DNA of 64,000 bases from Tausonia pullulans (GCA_951802195.1 OX637636.1:12501-76500); one strand, 5' to 3'; positions 44,089-55,139 are shown, counted from the stretch's first letter. Numbers and translations are program-made. Notes: generated from the letters alone by a model not told the origin.

Positions 44089-46178
44089 CTAGGCCATGAG
44101 CGCGATCAGCCCAAGCTCGCTGCCGAAGCAAACGTCAAGTCCACGTCAGCGTCGCATCCCCACAGGGGACGGAAAGGCGAAAGGGAGACCACCCACATCT
44201 GCACTTGCTGCCCGACTTTCACGCCCTTCCACTCGTCGTACGAGACCGTCGTGTCCTCGCCGTTCTTCTGACGAAGCGCGCCGGCCTGGGCGACGAGCGA
44301 GGGGATCGGCTCGAGGACATAGTCCGAGGTGAGGTGCCAGAACTGCAGTTAGGAAGGGGTAGGTCAGTCAAGGGAAGGGAAGGGAGGGGAGGGAGAGGAG
44401 AGAGGGGGAGGGTTGAGTGGATACGAGGACGAACAAAGGTGGAGGAGATGCGGATGAGCGGTCGGTCCGGGAACTCAGCCTTGCGCTTCTGGACGGCAGC
44501 GTCGGTTTGTTGGGTGTAGCAGACCTGAGGAAGTCAATGGGACGTCAGTAATGAAGGGCGGGGAAACATCGAAGAGGCTGGGCTCAGAACCGACCTCGTG
44601 GTAGCCGGCCTTGACAAGTCCTCCGGTGAGGATCTCCATCTGCTTACCGGCCTGGACGACTGTAGAGATAAGGCGAGATGTGAGCAGTTGGGGGGGGGGG
44701 GGGGGGGAGAGGGGGAGGGGAAGGAACAGAGAGACAAAGAAAGGACCCACGGAGGCAGCCAGGAGGAACCCGCGCGACGATCTTCTTGCCCGAGTTGCGA
44801 GCCCTGTTGGATGAGATCCTCAGAGTCAGCTTTATTTAGAGGCCCAAGAGAAGTTGCTAAACGAGCGACGCGGACCAAATGTGAAGTCCCGGGTAGCGCG
44901 ACTGGCCGTGGATAGTGAGGAAGTTGAGGTCTAGCCCATCCTTGTCAGTCAGCCCTGATTTCACTCTTGCTCAAGCTCAGATACACACCGGTGTGGAATC
45001 CAGCAAAGATGGCCCCAAGCTCGCCGTACTTGACTAGATCGGTCGCCGTCGGCGCGAGGAGGTGAGGGCCGTACTTGCCAGCCTCCCGGAACGCCGACTT
45101 GTCGAGTCCGAACCCGATGGCCGCCATCTCGGCGACGGACTCGACGGACGTCTTGAGAAGGGTCTGTGAGAGGTTGTTTGACAGGGTTAGAAGGAGGAAA
45201 GGCAGTGAACACGGTTTAAGAGCGGCTCACGCCGTAGCCGGTGCACTTGTCCTCCCAGACGTCGGTGAACTTTTCCGGGATAACGTTGTCCATGTTGAGC
45301 TTGTTGAACTCGGACGGGTACGGCGCCTTGTCGCCCATGCTGGAACTCAAGCAGTGATCAGACATGCCGGCAGTATGGACCAAGATGAGACTCACCGGTA
45401 GAAGAACCGACACTTGGGGTCCTTGAATTCACCTGTCAGGTCAAGGGGTCGCTCCTCGGCGTCGAGGCCCTACAGATTGCGAACAGAAGGGTAAGCGCTC
45501 GCTCGTGGCATCCAGGCCATGTCGTCGTCGGAGTTGCCCTTGCCCGCCCCGCTCGCGCACGCCTCGGTTCGTCTCTCTCTCACCTTGATGACGGCCTGGC
45601 ACTCGTCGTTCGAGTGGCACTTGGGCTTCTCGGTGTGCTCGAGCGTAGTCCCGACCCTGCACGAGAAGCGAGTGGGATCATTAGACGCGGTGGAGAAGAC
45701 CGACGTTCGGAACGGCGCGATACCCACTGGTAGCCGTACTCGGGCCGCTCGTCCTTCTGAAGAAGCTCACGATCTTGGGCAAAATAGTCTTCGAACATGT
45801 CGAGGAACTCGGCGTTGGCAGCTGGAGCGGACGAGGGCGCCCTGTCAGCTGCTTGTTCTCCGAGCTCGCTCGTTGGCTCATTCCTCCCTCCTGCTCCACT
45901 CGCCCCCGCTCGCTTCACTTGGCCGCCCGACCCAGGACTCACTCGGTGTCACCCGCGACGTCTTGAGCACAAGAGCGCCCGTCGACTGAAGAGCCAGAGC
46001 AGCCTGAAAGGGCGTAGCTAATGAAGTCAGCTCTCTGCCTCTCTCTCTTCTCCCTTCTTCTTCCTGCTGAAGAAGAACGAGGACCCGCCTTTTCGCACTC
46101 GGCCTTCGCCGCGTCCGACGTCGGGTCGGCGAGGTAGACGTCGAGATCGATGCACGCGAGGATAGAAGTGTCGGCCAT
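44089..46178 (-). CDS. 2-oxoglutarate/Fe(II)-dependent dioxygenase (isopenicillin N synthase-like)
   Basis: This is a soluble non-haem iron oxygenase; its substrate is unknown. The start at 46178 reads MADTSILACIDLDVYLADPT. Exons joined in order give NAEFLDMFEDYFAQDRELLQ, PEYGYQWVGTTLEHTEKPKC, PLDLTGEFKDPKCRFYRMG, AAIGFGLDKSAF and PTATDLVKYGELGAIFAGF. The iron site is HTDLNFLTIHG (His-x-Asp) with the distal His in AGYHEVVC. The 2-oxoglutarate-binding Arg-x-Ser is in PLIRISSTFFWHL. The protein ends ELGLIALMA at 44089. All three iron ligands and the co-substrate arginine are present, so it should be active. One intron holds a G18 run (C18 on the sense strand). The family includes secondary-metabolism enzymes, but no biosynthetic cluster surrounds it. 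Confidence 0.85.
44690..44707 (-). repeat. C18 run (sense) in dioxygenase intron
   Basis: This G18 on the plus strand is C18 on the coding strand. It lies within an intron of the dioxygenase gene, in the pyrimidine-rich part before the acceptor. It is the third 18-nt C run in the window. Confidence 0.9.
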
Positions 46179-46475
46179 GGCAGGAGGGAAGGAGAGGTCA
46201 GATGAGAGTGTGTGATGTGGGGGTCGTAGAGCAGAAAGAGAGGTCAGTCCCGAGAAAGAGAAGCGAGGGAGTGACTGTCTCGTCGTTTCGGAGGAGTCGG
46301 CTCGAAAGAAAGCCGGACAGTCCACGAGGTCTTTCTCGGTCGCGTTCTCTCTGTTGTACGTATAAACGCCAAGCCCGACCAATGATTTTAAAGAGGAAGG
46401 AAAAAAAAAGGAAAAAGGGGGGGGGAGAAGAAAAAGAGAAAAATGGAGAGCCAGTCCAGACGTTACTACAACCGC

Positions 46476-48344
46476 TTACTCGTTCTCCTCAACCCGCAGC
46501 CGCCAGTTGTTGTTCTTCACGACCCGCACCCGATCCCCGACCCGGAGACGACCGCCCAACGAGGACGAAGGGATGGCGTTGACGCCGAAGCAGGGAGAAT
46601 ATTTCTGTGGGAGAAGACCCTTCAGTGATTCATCTTGGGCGCGAAAAGAGAAAGAGAACCTTCAAGACTTACATCGACGGGGTCCACCCGGCGGTCCTTG
46701 GTCAGAAGCCTGTATTAAAACAGAGTTCGCTTTGCAGTCAGAAGTGGCTTCTACATCCAGTACGTATGATGGTTGCAGTCTGACTTATAGGGGACAGAAG
46801 GGTGGGGGAGGCCGGTCGCTGGGTCGATGTTCGGTAGCTTGAAAGGAAGAGTGGAATAGAAATGAGCGAACGCGGTGGGCAACTTCAGATATTTGGTCCT
46901 ACCTGACATCGACCGCAGAGGGAGACGACAATGAGCTCCTGCTCTCCGACTGGTTATTTCCATTTTCTGTCAGCTCCACGTCCTTCGCCACTAATGAGCG
47001 AACAACCCACCCTGGAGAACGCCCCAGGTATCCTCCTCCCAAGCCTTCCCAGACTTCCCAGCAACGACGAGATTCGGCCTCATGCGGCGCTTAACATTGC
47101 CCTCTCCCGATGCCCAGCTCTCCTGGATGGCGCCCGCGAGTGGCGGGCGGACGGCGAACTGCTCGTTACCGGTCGCGGACTGGAGGGCTTGCTCTTCAAC
47201 ATGATCGATAGACCAGCGGCTGGGTGGAGAACTCATCTTTCGTCAGTATGAATTTTGCAGCAGCATAGAACAAGGGATGACGCACGATGTGATGAGGAAG
47301 GGGAACCCGTCCGCAAAAGCCTAAAATGCGATGAATTGCGCGCGCACCGCAGGTTAGACGCGCACCAGGAGCGAAAAGAGACCATCAACTGACAGTCTGC
47401 GAGTCTTCAGGTAGGGACTTGGGCAGCTGATAGTCCTCGTTCGACTGATCAGGGGGGGACAGGCTATGAAAGTGGTCGAGACAGCTCAGCAGAGATTGAC
47501 GGTGGGCTGGCGGACCAACAACCAACGAACCTGCGGCGCGCGGGACCCTTCTGGACGAGCAGGACTTCCTTGTCAAGGTACTTGGAGAAGGCAAGGTGGA
47601 TGGCCTTGTTACCGACGACGTAGGCGTCTGTCGTGGATGACCAGATCGTCACGTCGCTAAGACTAGAGAAGCCGAGGGTCGATCAATCAATCTATTAGCT
47701 CCGAGCGTCGAGCACGCGAAGGAGGAATGCAAGGCGCACAGCTCAAGCGAAGCGAGCTCCTCCTCCGAAGGCTGCAGAGGCACAACGACAGGGTCGATAC
47801 CGGACTCGGTAGGGAAGCAGACAGTGAGCGTGCCGGCGGACTCGTCGATGACGGGCTCAACAAGGACCATCTTGGGCAGCTCGCGGGCGGTCTTTGGGAG
47901 AGCAGGAGAGGGTTAATGATCTTACTCTCAGGCCAGCATACAGACTTGGGCAGAAGACCCACACAGAACTTGTGACTAGTAGCGTCTACGACTAGCCACC
48001 GTCTGTCGTAGAGCAGGCCGGACGCGGTGTATGCTGACTCCTTGAGCTCCGTTCCTCGGCAGCTCTAGGTGGAACGCGCGTATATATTCATTCGTTCGTC
48101 AGTCGCACGAGCTCGTAGCCTTGCTCTTCCCTCACTTGCCAGATTGACGGACCTTGATCGGGTGAACGAGGATGCTCTCAAGGAAATATTCCGACTTCTC
48201 GGCCTCGATAAGCGCGAGCTCCCGGTTGTTAAGCCAGATCATGGCGTAGATGAGGGGGGGGAACGCGAGCAAAATGTAGAATCCGGCAGTGAATATGGCG
48301 ACAAAGTGCTCAGGGTAGCCGAGCCACTCGACAAGGCGTTCCAT
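46476..48344 (-). CDS. MOSC-domain molybdenum-cofactor enzyme, mARC-like
   Basis: It is related to mitochondrial amidoxime-reducing component. The start at 48344 reads MERLVEWLGYPEHF, followed by a membrane anchor (FVAIFTAGFYILLAFPPLIY). The MOSC N-terminal beta-barrel starts HPIKSCRGTELKESAYTASG across a GTCCGT intron, then LLYDRRWLVVDATSHKF, ARELPKMVLVEPVIDE and TIWSSTTDAYVVGNKAIHLA. The MOSC core has FADGFPFLITS, RMRPNLVVAG, AWEEDTWGVLQVGEQEL and SLCGRC. The first cysteine of that last motif aligns with the Mo-ligand Cys of human mARC (inference from memory of the family). The end reads NIDPATGLPHPSVPYK, then KYSPCFGVNAIPSSSLGGRL, and stops at 46476. Electron partners would be cytochrome b5 and its reductase, not encoded here. 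Confidence 0.87.
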
Positions 48345-48664
48345 GATGGCGAGGAGTTAGTTGAGAGGGAGGTGATGGACGTTGAAGGGGAGCAAGACAA
48401 GGCAGGACGCGTGTGAGCCAGTTGCGCCGAGTCGAGAAGAGCGCAACGAGAGCGGCTCGTCAAAGGCCCGGCGCAGCGAGAGGGGGATCACCAAGCAGCC
48501 CTGTTCTCTCTATTCGTCTCGCTCTGTGACCGCAGTTGAAGAAATATCATAGGAAAACAAGGAGTGAGAAAAAGCAAAAAGTGTCCATGGCAATCCTGCG
48601 GGTGCCTGCTACCCCCTCCTGGTCACTACCCAACCCCCTTGCTCTTCATGCTCACGTACTTCTT
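48345..48664. other. Intergenic, KNH-like gene to MOSC gene
   Basis: This 320 bp stretch between two minus-strand genes holds the 3' end of the KNH-like gene and the MOSC promoter. No gene or clear motif is visible. Confidence 0.6.
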
Positions 48665-49796
48665 CATAAGTCGGTGTTGTTGGGCCTGAAGAACGATACT
48701 GCCTGATCGCCTCCGTGTACCTGCTCGAGTCTGGACCAGGAGGGAGACACGAGTCAGCAAGCAAGCAAGATAGAAGCTGCGAAAAAGGGTGGGCAGAACA
48801 TCGAGTCCCGGATATAGCCCCGTCCCCAAGGTTCGCCATCGGTATCTCCTGTGGGCTGCTGAGCAAACGGAGCGCCGCACTGTCCGCTGCCCGAGGAGAT
48901 GCAGAAGCGTTGGCTAAATAGCGGCAGAAAAGGCGGTCGTTCGAGGAGGGAGGTCAGTGACAAAGTACCGCGAGCTGCCGGGGCAGAGTGGAAGCTGACG
49001 TGTAGATGGCGTCATTGAGACCCGTGGGGGAATTGGTTCGACTCATACGGTAGAAGTAGATCTGACCCGAGGTGACGTCTATGGAATGTAAGATATAAAG
49101 CGATCAATGTCTGGCTGAGAAGCGCCGCCGAGCGTGAAGAGGGCGAACTAGGACATATCCACGAGGTCGAAGTGTCCTTGGTGGCATCGATCCTGCTGTT
49201 GGAGATGGGGCCAAGAGATCGCTTCATCATGTCCGATCCGGTCATGACTGCGAGCAGGGCGAGCGAGGTCAGTCAGGCACAGACAGGAAGACGCGGCCAC
49301 GGTGGTAGGGCCACTGCCACCTACGGTCAATCCGAGCATCTGGTCAGGGGAGAAAGCAAATCAGGTGAGGCAAAGACATCCCTTAGACTGAAACAAGCTT
49401 ACAGGTCCAATTGCCTGACATGGGGAGGGCGAGGGAAAGCGCGAACGCGTCAGTGCATGCTCGCGCCGAGCGAGAGACGAAGCAGCCCGCGAGGAGGCAG
49501 GACGAACCCGTCGTGTCCTCCGTCCAACCGATCTGTCACAGGGTCGGTCGAGTCAGCACTATATCACTCTCGGTAGGCAAGTAATACAAGCAGGCACATT
49601 GCAATATTGTCCGACCTGGAAGAGGCAGCCCACGAATGAGTCAGTCGGGTGGTCGCGATAGACGCGAACGAGGGAGGTGACAGACCGTCCCGCTAAATCC
49701 GCCTTGAGGTTCAACGAAACTGATGCTGCTGTTCTGGGCAGAGACGACTGAAACGAGGGCAATGAGGGCGAGAAAGAGAGAAGGAAGCCTGGTCAT
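48665..49796 (-). CDS. Secreted Kre9/KNH-like cell-wall protein built from micro-exons
   Basis: The signal peptide MTRLPSLFLALIALVSVVSA is at 49796. Later exons are 49598-49615 (18 nt, VGQYCN), 49508-49532 (25 nt, IGWTEDTTG), 49403-49414 (12 nt), 49325-49339 (15 nt), 49149-49247, 49000-49078 and the 3' exons. In phase they read GQYCNIGWTEDTTGNWTYAR, then IDLMTGSD, a variable stretch, DATKDTSTSWICPNVTSGQI and YFYRMS. This is the pattern of the Kre9/KNH1 N-terminal domain of Ser/Thr-rich GPI-anchored fungal proteins (Ig-like; W..D...W....I.L..G....W.CP.V). The C-terminus (QRFCISSGSGQCGAPFAQ..) ends NNTDL at 48665 and has no clear GPI-anchor helix, so it may be secreted. Family call from pattern memory; exon chain inferred from phase and splice sites. 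Confidence 0.65.
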
Positions 49797-51573
49797 GGCT
49801 GCAATGAGGCAAGAGGCAGGAGGGGGAGCGAGGAGGCGCGGCGGGACCGGATGTGAGTGAGGATTGAGCAGGACAAGAGAGACGCGCACGTGGACAGCGC
49901 CCACTCAGGGTCTAGTCTGGGGAGGAGATGGTGGGGCGGACATGTAAAGAAAGCGTCGATGAGGCCAGAGAGGAGATGAGCGGAAGGAGGAGAGCGGTGT
50001 CGAGGTCGTCGAGGGTTGGAGAAGAGGCGCGAGGCGAGAAGGCCAAGGAGCCAAGGCGGGCGGGCAGGAGAGGTCCGTTCGGGAGCATCGGCGCTTACCT
50101 CTGTTGTCGACTCTCGAGACTCGACGCAGCTGCAGGCCGGAGCCGAAGAGATGACAATCCGGGAGGTACGTATCACTTTTAATCGGCATCGCACTTGAGG
50201 ACAGCACGGTGACGTGCCTGACAGGGGAGAGATGGCTGACGTTTGACCCTGGTCGTGTGCTGCGAGTTTGCTCTATCGCTTGGAACTGAAGTCTGCAAAT
50301 TGCCCGCTACATGGGCTGATGGTTTCTGTCTCGAGCTAATTGTTTTCCATGATGGCGAAACAATCGTGCTTTTTGAGCAGTAGGCGAAAAAGTGATGGAA
50401 ATTTACACAACAGCAATGCCACATCGCCAATGTACAGCGGACGAGGCTAGACTCGGCGTTGATGGAGGAGACAAAGTGTCAAGGTAACCAATCCTCATAC
50501 GCTCAGCCTCGAGCAAGAGAGGCAGGAACCACCATACTCCCAAGAAGCAGTTTTGGAGTTCGCCGAGAGCGAGAGATCCTGCACTCAGCAAGCTATTCAA
50601 GGTATGAGCGAAGTGTGAAACCAGGCGCCGGTGCCCCTGTGCTTCGAGATTTATGGACAGAAGTCAGAGTCCGCACGTTCATCGGAAGATAATGAAGAGA
50701 ATTCTTGAGGTTCTCCACAAACACTTCAAGCGCAGGGTGACGGCGCCCCCCACCACGGCCCTTGCGGCGGCTCGTTGCGATCACTGAGCAGCTTAGGATG
50801 ATTTGTCCGGTTGATTGGCAACGAGGAGATCTATGAGTTCCAGAGCCAGGATTGCCTGGAGAATCTCCTCCAGTACGGCAGGTCGTCTCAGGCAGAGGAG
50901 TCGTTCAGGTCGCTGCCAGCCCTCGACTTCGTCGGATTCTATACCTCGCCCGACCGGGTGAGCTGAGTTCTTGAGCGCTGGCCAGGCGAGCAACGAGATT
51001 ACATCCAGTTCCGGAGAGCGGTCCAGTGCTGGGATATAATGAGAGCCAGTTTGAGGGTTTTCGGTCTTCTCACAGGCAGAACGGAAGAGAGGCTTGAGAC
51101 GCGCAGTTTCAGTCTGTCGATGGGGATGATTCATGGCTCATCTGCTGCAACGTCAGTGGTTTCCCTACTTGAAGGAGATTCATCTTGCATTTGAGGGAGT
51201 TTATTGCCCATGTCGACTGTTGGCGTACATCTTTCACCAGCCAGGAGGACGGGAGACAGTAGAAAAAGAGCGACACTTGCTCGCTATTGCACGGGTTGGT
51301 TATCTTCTCGAGGAGGGATATTCCTCTAGCCCTGAAGGCCTGTCGGACTTCCTCTCCCAATACTCCAACATGTTTGCCAATGCCAGACGATGGCCCATTT
51401 GGCGCTGTAGGAGCCACGAAACGGAGCGATCTTTCCTCTGCGAAGCACAGTTTTGTCGACGGATGAGGCCTCTCACGATTCCTCTCTGCTCGCTCTCGAT
51501 GTGATCGAAGTCCCATAGGCCATACAGGTAAGAGTGGAAGCATAGAAGAAGTGAATCGACGCAAACGGCCAAT
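49797..51573. other. 1.8 kb gap with unassigned coding-like segments
   Basis: This gap lies between the 5' end of the KNH-like gene and the 3' end of RPS18. The left part (to about 50400) would hold the KNH-like promoter. The right part (50416-51504) is described separately as a possible gene. GC is lower than in neighbouring genes, and no homologous family is recognised. Confidence 0.5.
50416..51504 (+). CDS. Possible unassigned gene or decayed gene
   Basis: Several plus-strand stretches look protein-like and are bounded by splice-like sites: LEQERQEPPYSQEAVLEFAE (from about 50507, ending at GTATGA); EIYEFQSQDCLENLLQYGRS, then SLPALDFVGFYTSPDR (from 50826, ending at GTGAGC); and WFPYLKEIHLAFEG after GCAACGTCAG (near 51150), continuing to a stop at 51504. 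I could not chain them into one in-phase model: the most attractive first junction would need a 23 nt intron, shorter than any other here, and other frames are also open. The minus strand has a competing open frame at 50793-51134. It could be a fast-evolving gene, a decayed one, or chance. No family recognised. Confidence 0.3.
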
Positions 51574-52512
51574 TTACTTCTTGCCACCCTTAGCAAGGAG
51601 CATGGTCGGCGGGTTGCGGCGACGACCAGTGGTCTTGGTGTGCTGTCCCTTGACCTTAAGACCCCAGAAGTGACGGAGACCGCGGTGGGAGCGGATCTTC
51701 TTGAGACGCTCGAGGTCCTCGCGCATCTTCTGGTCGATCTGGTTCGAGACGACGTGAGCGTCCTTGCCGTCGGTGATGTCCTTCTGCCTGTTGAGGAACC
51801 AGGAGGGGATCTGGAGGAGGTGGAGTCAGGACGGGGCTGGGCAAGGAGGGTAGTGGCGCGTGACAAGTCCTCCGTCACGAGTGCACGCAGGACTAGTCCG
51901 GAGAGCATTTGTGATCATGATTTGGAATTAGATATTTACCTTGAACTGGGCGGGGTTGGTCATGATGGTGACAATGCGCTCAAGCTCGTCGGAGTTGAGC
52001 TCTCCGGCACTGGAGGTCGAGGGGAGGGGGAGGGCGCACACGGGGGAGAGCAAAGCGGGGGAGAAGGAAGGAGGGTAGGGAGACAGGACAGGGAACGAGG
52101 TTTTAGCCCCGGGCGCTCTCACAAAGGAGCAGGCGCCTCCTCCTCCTGTCTCGATACTACCCACCCAGAGGTACTTGGGTGGGAGCAGGGGAGACTCACC
52201 GCTTCTTGAGGTCGACGTCGGCCTTCTTGCAGACGACGTTGGCGTAACGACGACCAACTCCCTTGATCTCAGTCAGGGCGTACATAATCTTGCGACGTCC
52301 ATCAACGTTCTTGAATGATATATAAGAGTCAGCTTATGGTCGTAAGGGGGATGAAGAGAAGATGATGCCTACGGTGTTGAGGAGACTGAGAGAAAGCAAG
52401 ACGAGAGGCACCTCTTGTCAAAAAGGGACAAGGGCAGACTCGAAGAAGCACGCGAAACTCACCGAAGAATGTGCTGGAACTGGATGTGAGCCTCGGGGAC
52501 GACGAAAGACAT
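51574..52512 (-). CDS. RPS18: 40S ribosomal protein S18 (uS13)
   Basis: This small-subunit head protein contacts 5S rRNA and tRNA. The start at 52512 reads [17 protein letters not shown], then a 13 nt micro-exon (52373-52385, LLNT), [20 protein letters not shown] and [17 protein letters not shown]. After an intron with an extra C-rich stretch come [56 protein letters not shown] and the tail [13 protein letters not shown]. The order and length match eukaryotic S18; the extreme C-terminus differs from yeast. The long upstream gap (52513-53629) is consistent with a ribosomal-protein promoter. Confidence 0.97.
52373..52385 (-). other. 13 nt micro-exon of RPS18
   Basis: On the minus strand the sequence is ..TTCTCTCAG|TCTCCTCAACACC|GTAGGC.. 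It completes a split Arg codon and encodes LLNT within HILRLLNTNVDGRRK, which is nearly invariant in S18. This makes the exon call strong. Confidence 0.88.
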
Positions 52513-53629
52513 CTTGAATGAGACTGTGGAGAGCAAAAAGGTTAGGTAAGTGTGAGTTTCTTGAAGCAAAATGCAGAGGGCGGCGGAGGGATACACGCGG
52601 AAGCGGGCAATGCACGCTACGCTCGTCTATCCTGGCTCGAGTCCTCTACCTCAACCAACCCTCGACGATGAGCCATTCCAGTTCGAACCACACAACTCCA
52701 GTCCAGGGAGACAGAGCTCAAGTCCGCCGCGAGACCAGACGAAGCAAGACAGGAGGGCAGTCGTCTGCCTGCACGCCTGGCTTGAGGCTTCCTCCCTCGC
52801 TCAGGGACAGATGACCATCGTGTGGTCGGAATTGGCCTTCGTCGAAGTGTGTTGAGAAGAGGAGGACAACGACCAGAGAGCGGCGTAGCGTGGAAGAGGG
52901 AGGGGGGAAGAAAAGGGCCGCACGAGTGGAGTCTGTAGGGGCAGTTCAAGGGGAGAAGAGACTCGCGCCTTGCTAGAGGCAAAATGTACGAACGAGCGAC
53001 CGAGGGAGCAGCCATTCTCTCCGCGCCGACCGTGGGAAGACTGACGCAGCCGCATGGTCCTTCTTCGTCCTTTCCTCGACACATTCTCATCATGTGAAGG
53101 CCTTGCTTGTAGTCCAATTAGTCTTATACGTGTGGCTGGTTCGTCCTTGTCTTTACGGCCCCGCAGTTGCAATTTATTCCGCCAGGCTTCGACCAAGCTC
53201 GGAGAGTGTTTCCATCTTACTGTTGCTGCTCTGTGGGAGCTGATCCATACGCCAGACTCTGGGTGCTTGATCTCCGTCCAACGAGAGATCAGTCGGCAAA
53301 CATTCTCCCATCAACTCGGCGAACATGTTCTCATCACATGTTCGATGTTCTCATGCTGCCTCTGTCGTGGGATCGATCGCCTTGGTAAAGTCCATTTGCC
53401 TTTCACCTCCTTCAAACGGCACAAGGGACACACTTCTCCCCTAAAATCAGACCGGACCACTGACACTAAAGAAAAATAATCATCTATGTACATTGTCCCC
53501 TCCACTTAGCCGTGTCGTAAGCTTGAACAGGAGCGGATCGCGTGTCCCCTTCCAGGCAGGCCATGGCCAATGTTCCTTCTCAACAGACGAGTTTGGTAGC
53601 ATGGCAAGTCGCCCACGTCGACAGGAAGC
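52513..53629. other. 1.1 kb gap upstream of RPS18
   Basis: This gap lies between the RPS18 start and the VTI1 stop, both on the minus strand. Open frames occur on the plus strand (for example 53054-53479) but show no domain, codon pattern or splice support. A direct repeat of ATGTTCTCAT lies near 53325-53360. It is likely the RPS18 promoter plus the VTI1 3' UTR. Confidence 0.55.
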
Positions 53630-55139
53630 TCAACCCCGAAGCTTTCCCCAGATGACGAAGATGATGAGAAAGACTAGTGGTGTGTTGCCCAGTCAATTCA
53701 GTCCTTCTGCCTACGAGGTTGAATAGCCGGAAGTGGGAAGCGTACCGAGCACAGCAATTATTCCCCACGTGACGAACTTCTGCTGGTACATCCTGTGGTA
53801 TTCAGAGAAAGGGTAGCCATTTTGACCTTTGGGGCGTCAGAAGGCGACGTGCACGATCATGGAGATATGGGAAAGAAGACATACCGCCAGACCATCTTCT
53901 TCAGTGTTCCCGAAGCGCGGTCGATTGACGAGTCGGCTTGAACGAGCTATATGGAGAAAGTAACCACCCAGCTCACACCGATCTCAGCAAGTGTGAATGA
54001 GTTGTTCTCTCAATCCCGACAACACGACGCGCACCACATCTCGAGAATGCTCAATCTGTTCTCGTTGCCGCCGAAGGTTCCCCAGAATATCGGCACCAAC
54101 TGTCTCCGTCTCGAGGGCGAGCCGGTGGGAGTCCTCCAGTCGGCGGGTCCCATCCTGAAGTCGCTCAGTTCCCTGGAGCAGCCGGGTCCGCTGCGAGTAG
54201 TCGTTCGGCGTGTCCGAGTACGGGTCGTCCGAGGGTGAGGGTCCCGATGCCCCGAGGAGGTCCGATCGGTTCGCCGTCTGCTTTGTCTCTTTCTGTTACG
54301 GCGGGTGCAATGGTTGAATCCGGCGAACGTCCTGGTCAGCCTTCTGTTTGCGTGGGACGGAGAGAGAGAATGAGACGACGGACAAGAAGCTTTTTGGACC
54401 GATCGAGCTGTTGTTTATACGTCTTGAACTGAGCAGTGTACTTGGCGCGGATCGACTGGGGGATCGAAGGAAGCTCGACCTCCATCTGGGAGATCTGGAG
54501 TGTGTAAAGCGGTAGAGTGTTGAGGCACGCCAGTGTACGGTTTGAAAAAGTCCGATGTGATGACTCACAATTTCCTCGCCCTCTTCAAGTTCACCCTCGG
54601 ACCTGCGGAGGAGAGCTTTGAGGGGCTCTGAATGTCGAGGATAGGAAGTTACCATTAGCGCTTTCGACAGTCAACACCGCCTCGGGCAAGAGACGCGAGT
54701 CCTTCGGCCTGCTCCGCCCCCTTCTCTCCCTCGCTCGCACCCCCGGAGCGAGGTAGCTCTCCTGCCGCGTCACCCGCTGTACAGCTCCATAGCATGGGTG
54801 TGCACCCGAAGGAGACAGAAAGCACCCATCCATCTAAATGGCCGTCCAGAACTCGCCCGGATGCAGCCTGCTCTCGCTAGAACGAAGAGCCAACGTGGCG
54901 CGCCGCCGCCGTCAAAAAGGACTGACCACCTGAAAGCGACTTCGCCTCGGTCTCGAGCTGGCTAGAGAGCTTGGTGAGGAGCTGGGAGAAGTCCTGGCCG
55001 TAGGCCTCAAAGAGCGAGGCAGGAGAGTGGCTGCGGAAGGTGAAGGTCCATCGTCGGTCAGATCAGTGTGGAAGTTAGGGAAAAAAGAGGGAGAGGGGGA
55101 AGGGGCAATATCAGGAGAGAGAGTAGGCACTAACTCCAT
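53630..55139 (-). CDS. VTI1: v-SNARE Vti1
   Basis: Vti1 is the Qb-SNARE for Golgi-endosome-vacuole fusion, working with Vps33-bearing HOPS (also encoded here, not adjacent). The first coding exon is only 5 nt (ATGGA, 55135-55139). The next gives HSPASLFEAYGQDFSQLLTK, then LSSQLETEAKSLS, the N-terminal Habc helix. Then come EPLKALLRRSEGELEEGEEI, ISQMEVELPSIPQSIRAKYT and FKTYKQQLDRSKKLL, ending at a GTCCGT donor. The SNARE motif runs from QRTRLLQGTERLQDGTRRLE to ADILGNLRRQREQIEHSRDL, with the zero-layer Gln in LRRQRE, and continues VQADSSIDRASGTLKKMVWR. After a short lumenal-proximal MYQQKF comes the tail anchor FVTWGIIAVLVFLIIFVIWG, ending KLRG at 53630. Confidence 0.92.

Noticed and set aside
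44690-44707. G18 run as a G-quadruplex regulatory element
   Set aside because: A pure G run could fold, but it lies in an intron and is better explained as the sense-strand C tract. No second structural feature supports a quadruplex role.
41856-46178. Iron gene cluster (CCC1 next to an Fe(II) dioxygenase)
   Set aside because: The genes are convergent with separate promoters, and the neighbours are unrelated. Two iron-related genes side by side is weak evidence.
50498-50520. 23 nt intron joining MPHRQC.. to SLEQERQ.. in the unassigned locus
   Set aside because: The phase works, but 23 nt is far below the shortest other intron here (about 45 nt), so the junction is not credible without transcript data.
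53054-53479. 142-codon plus-strand open frame upstream of RPS18
   Set aside because: No domain and no support from splice sites; it overlaps the region expected to be the RPS18 promoter and VTI1 3' UTR.
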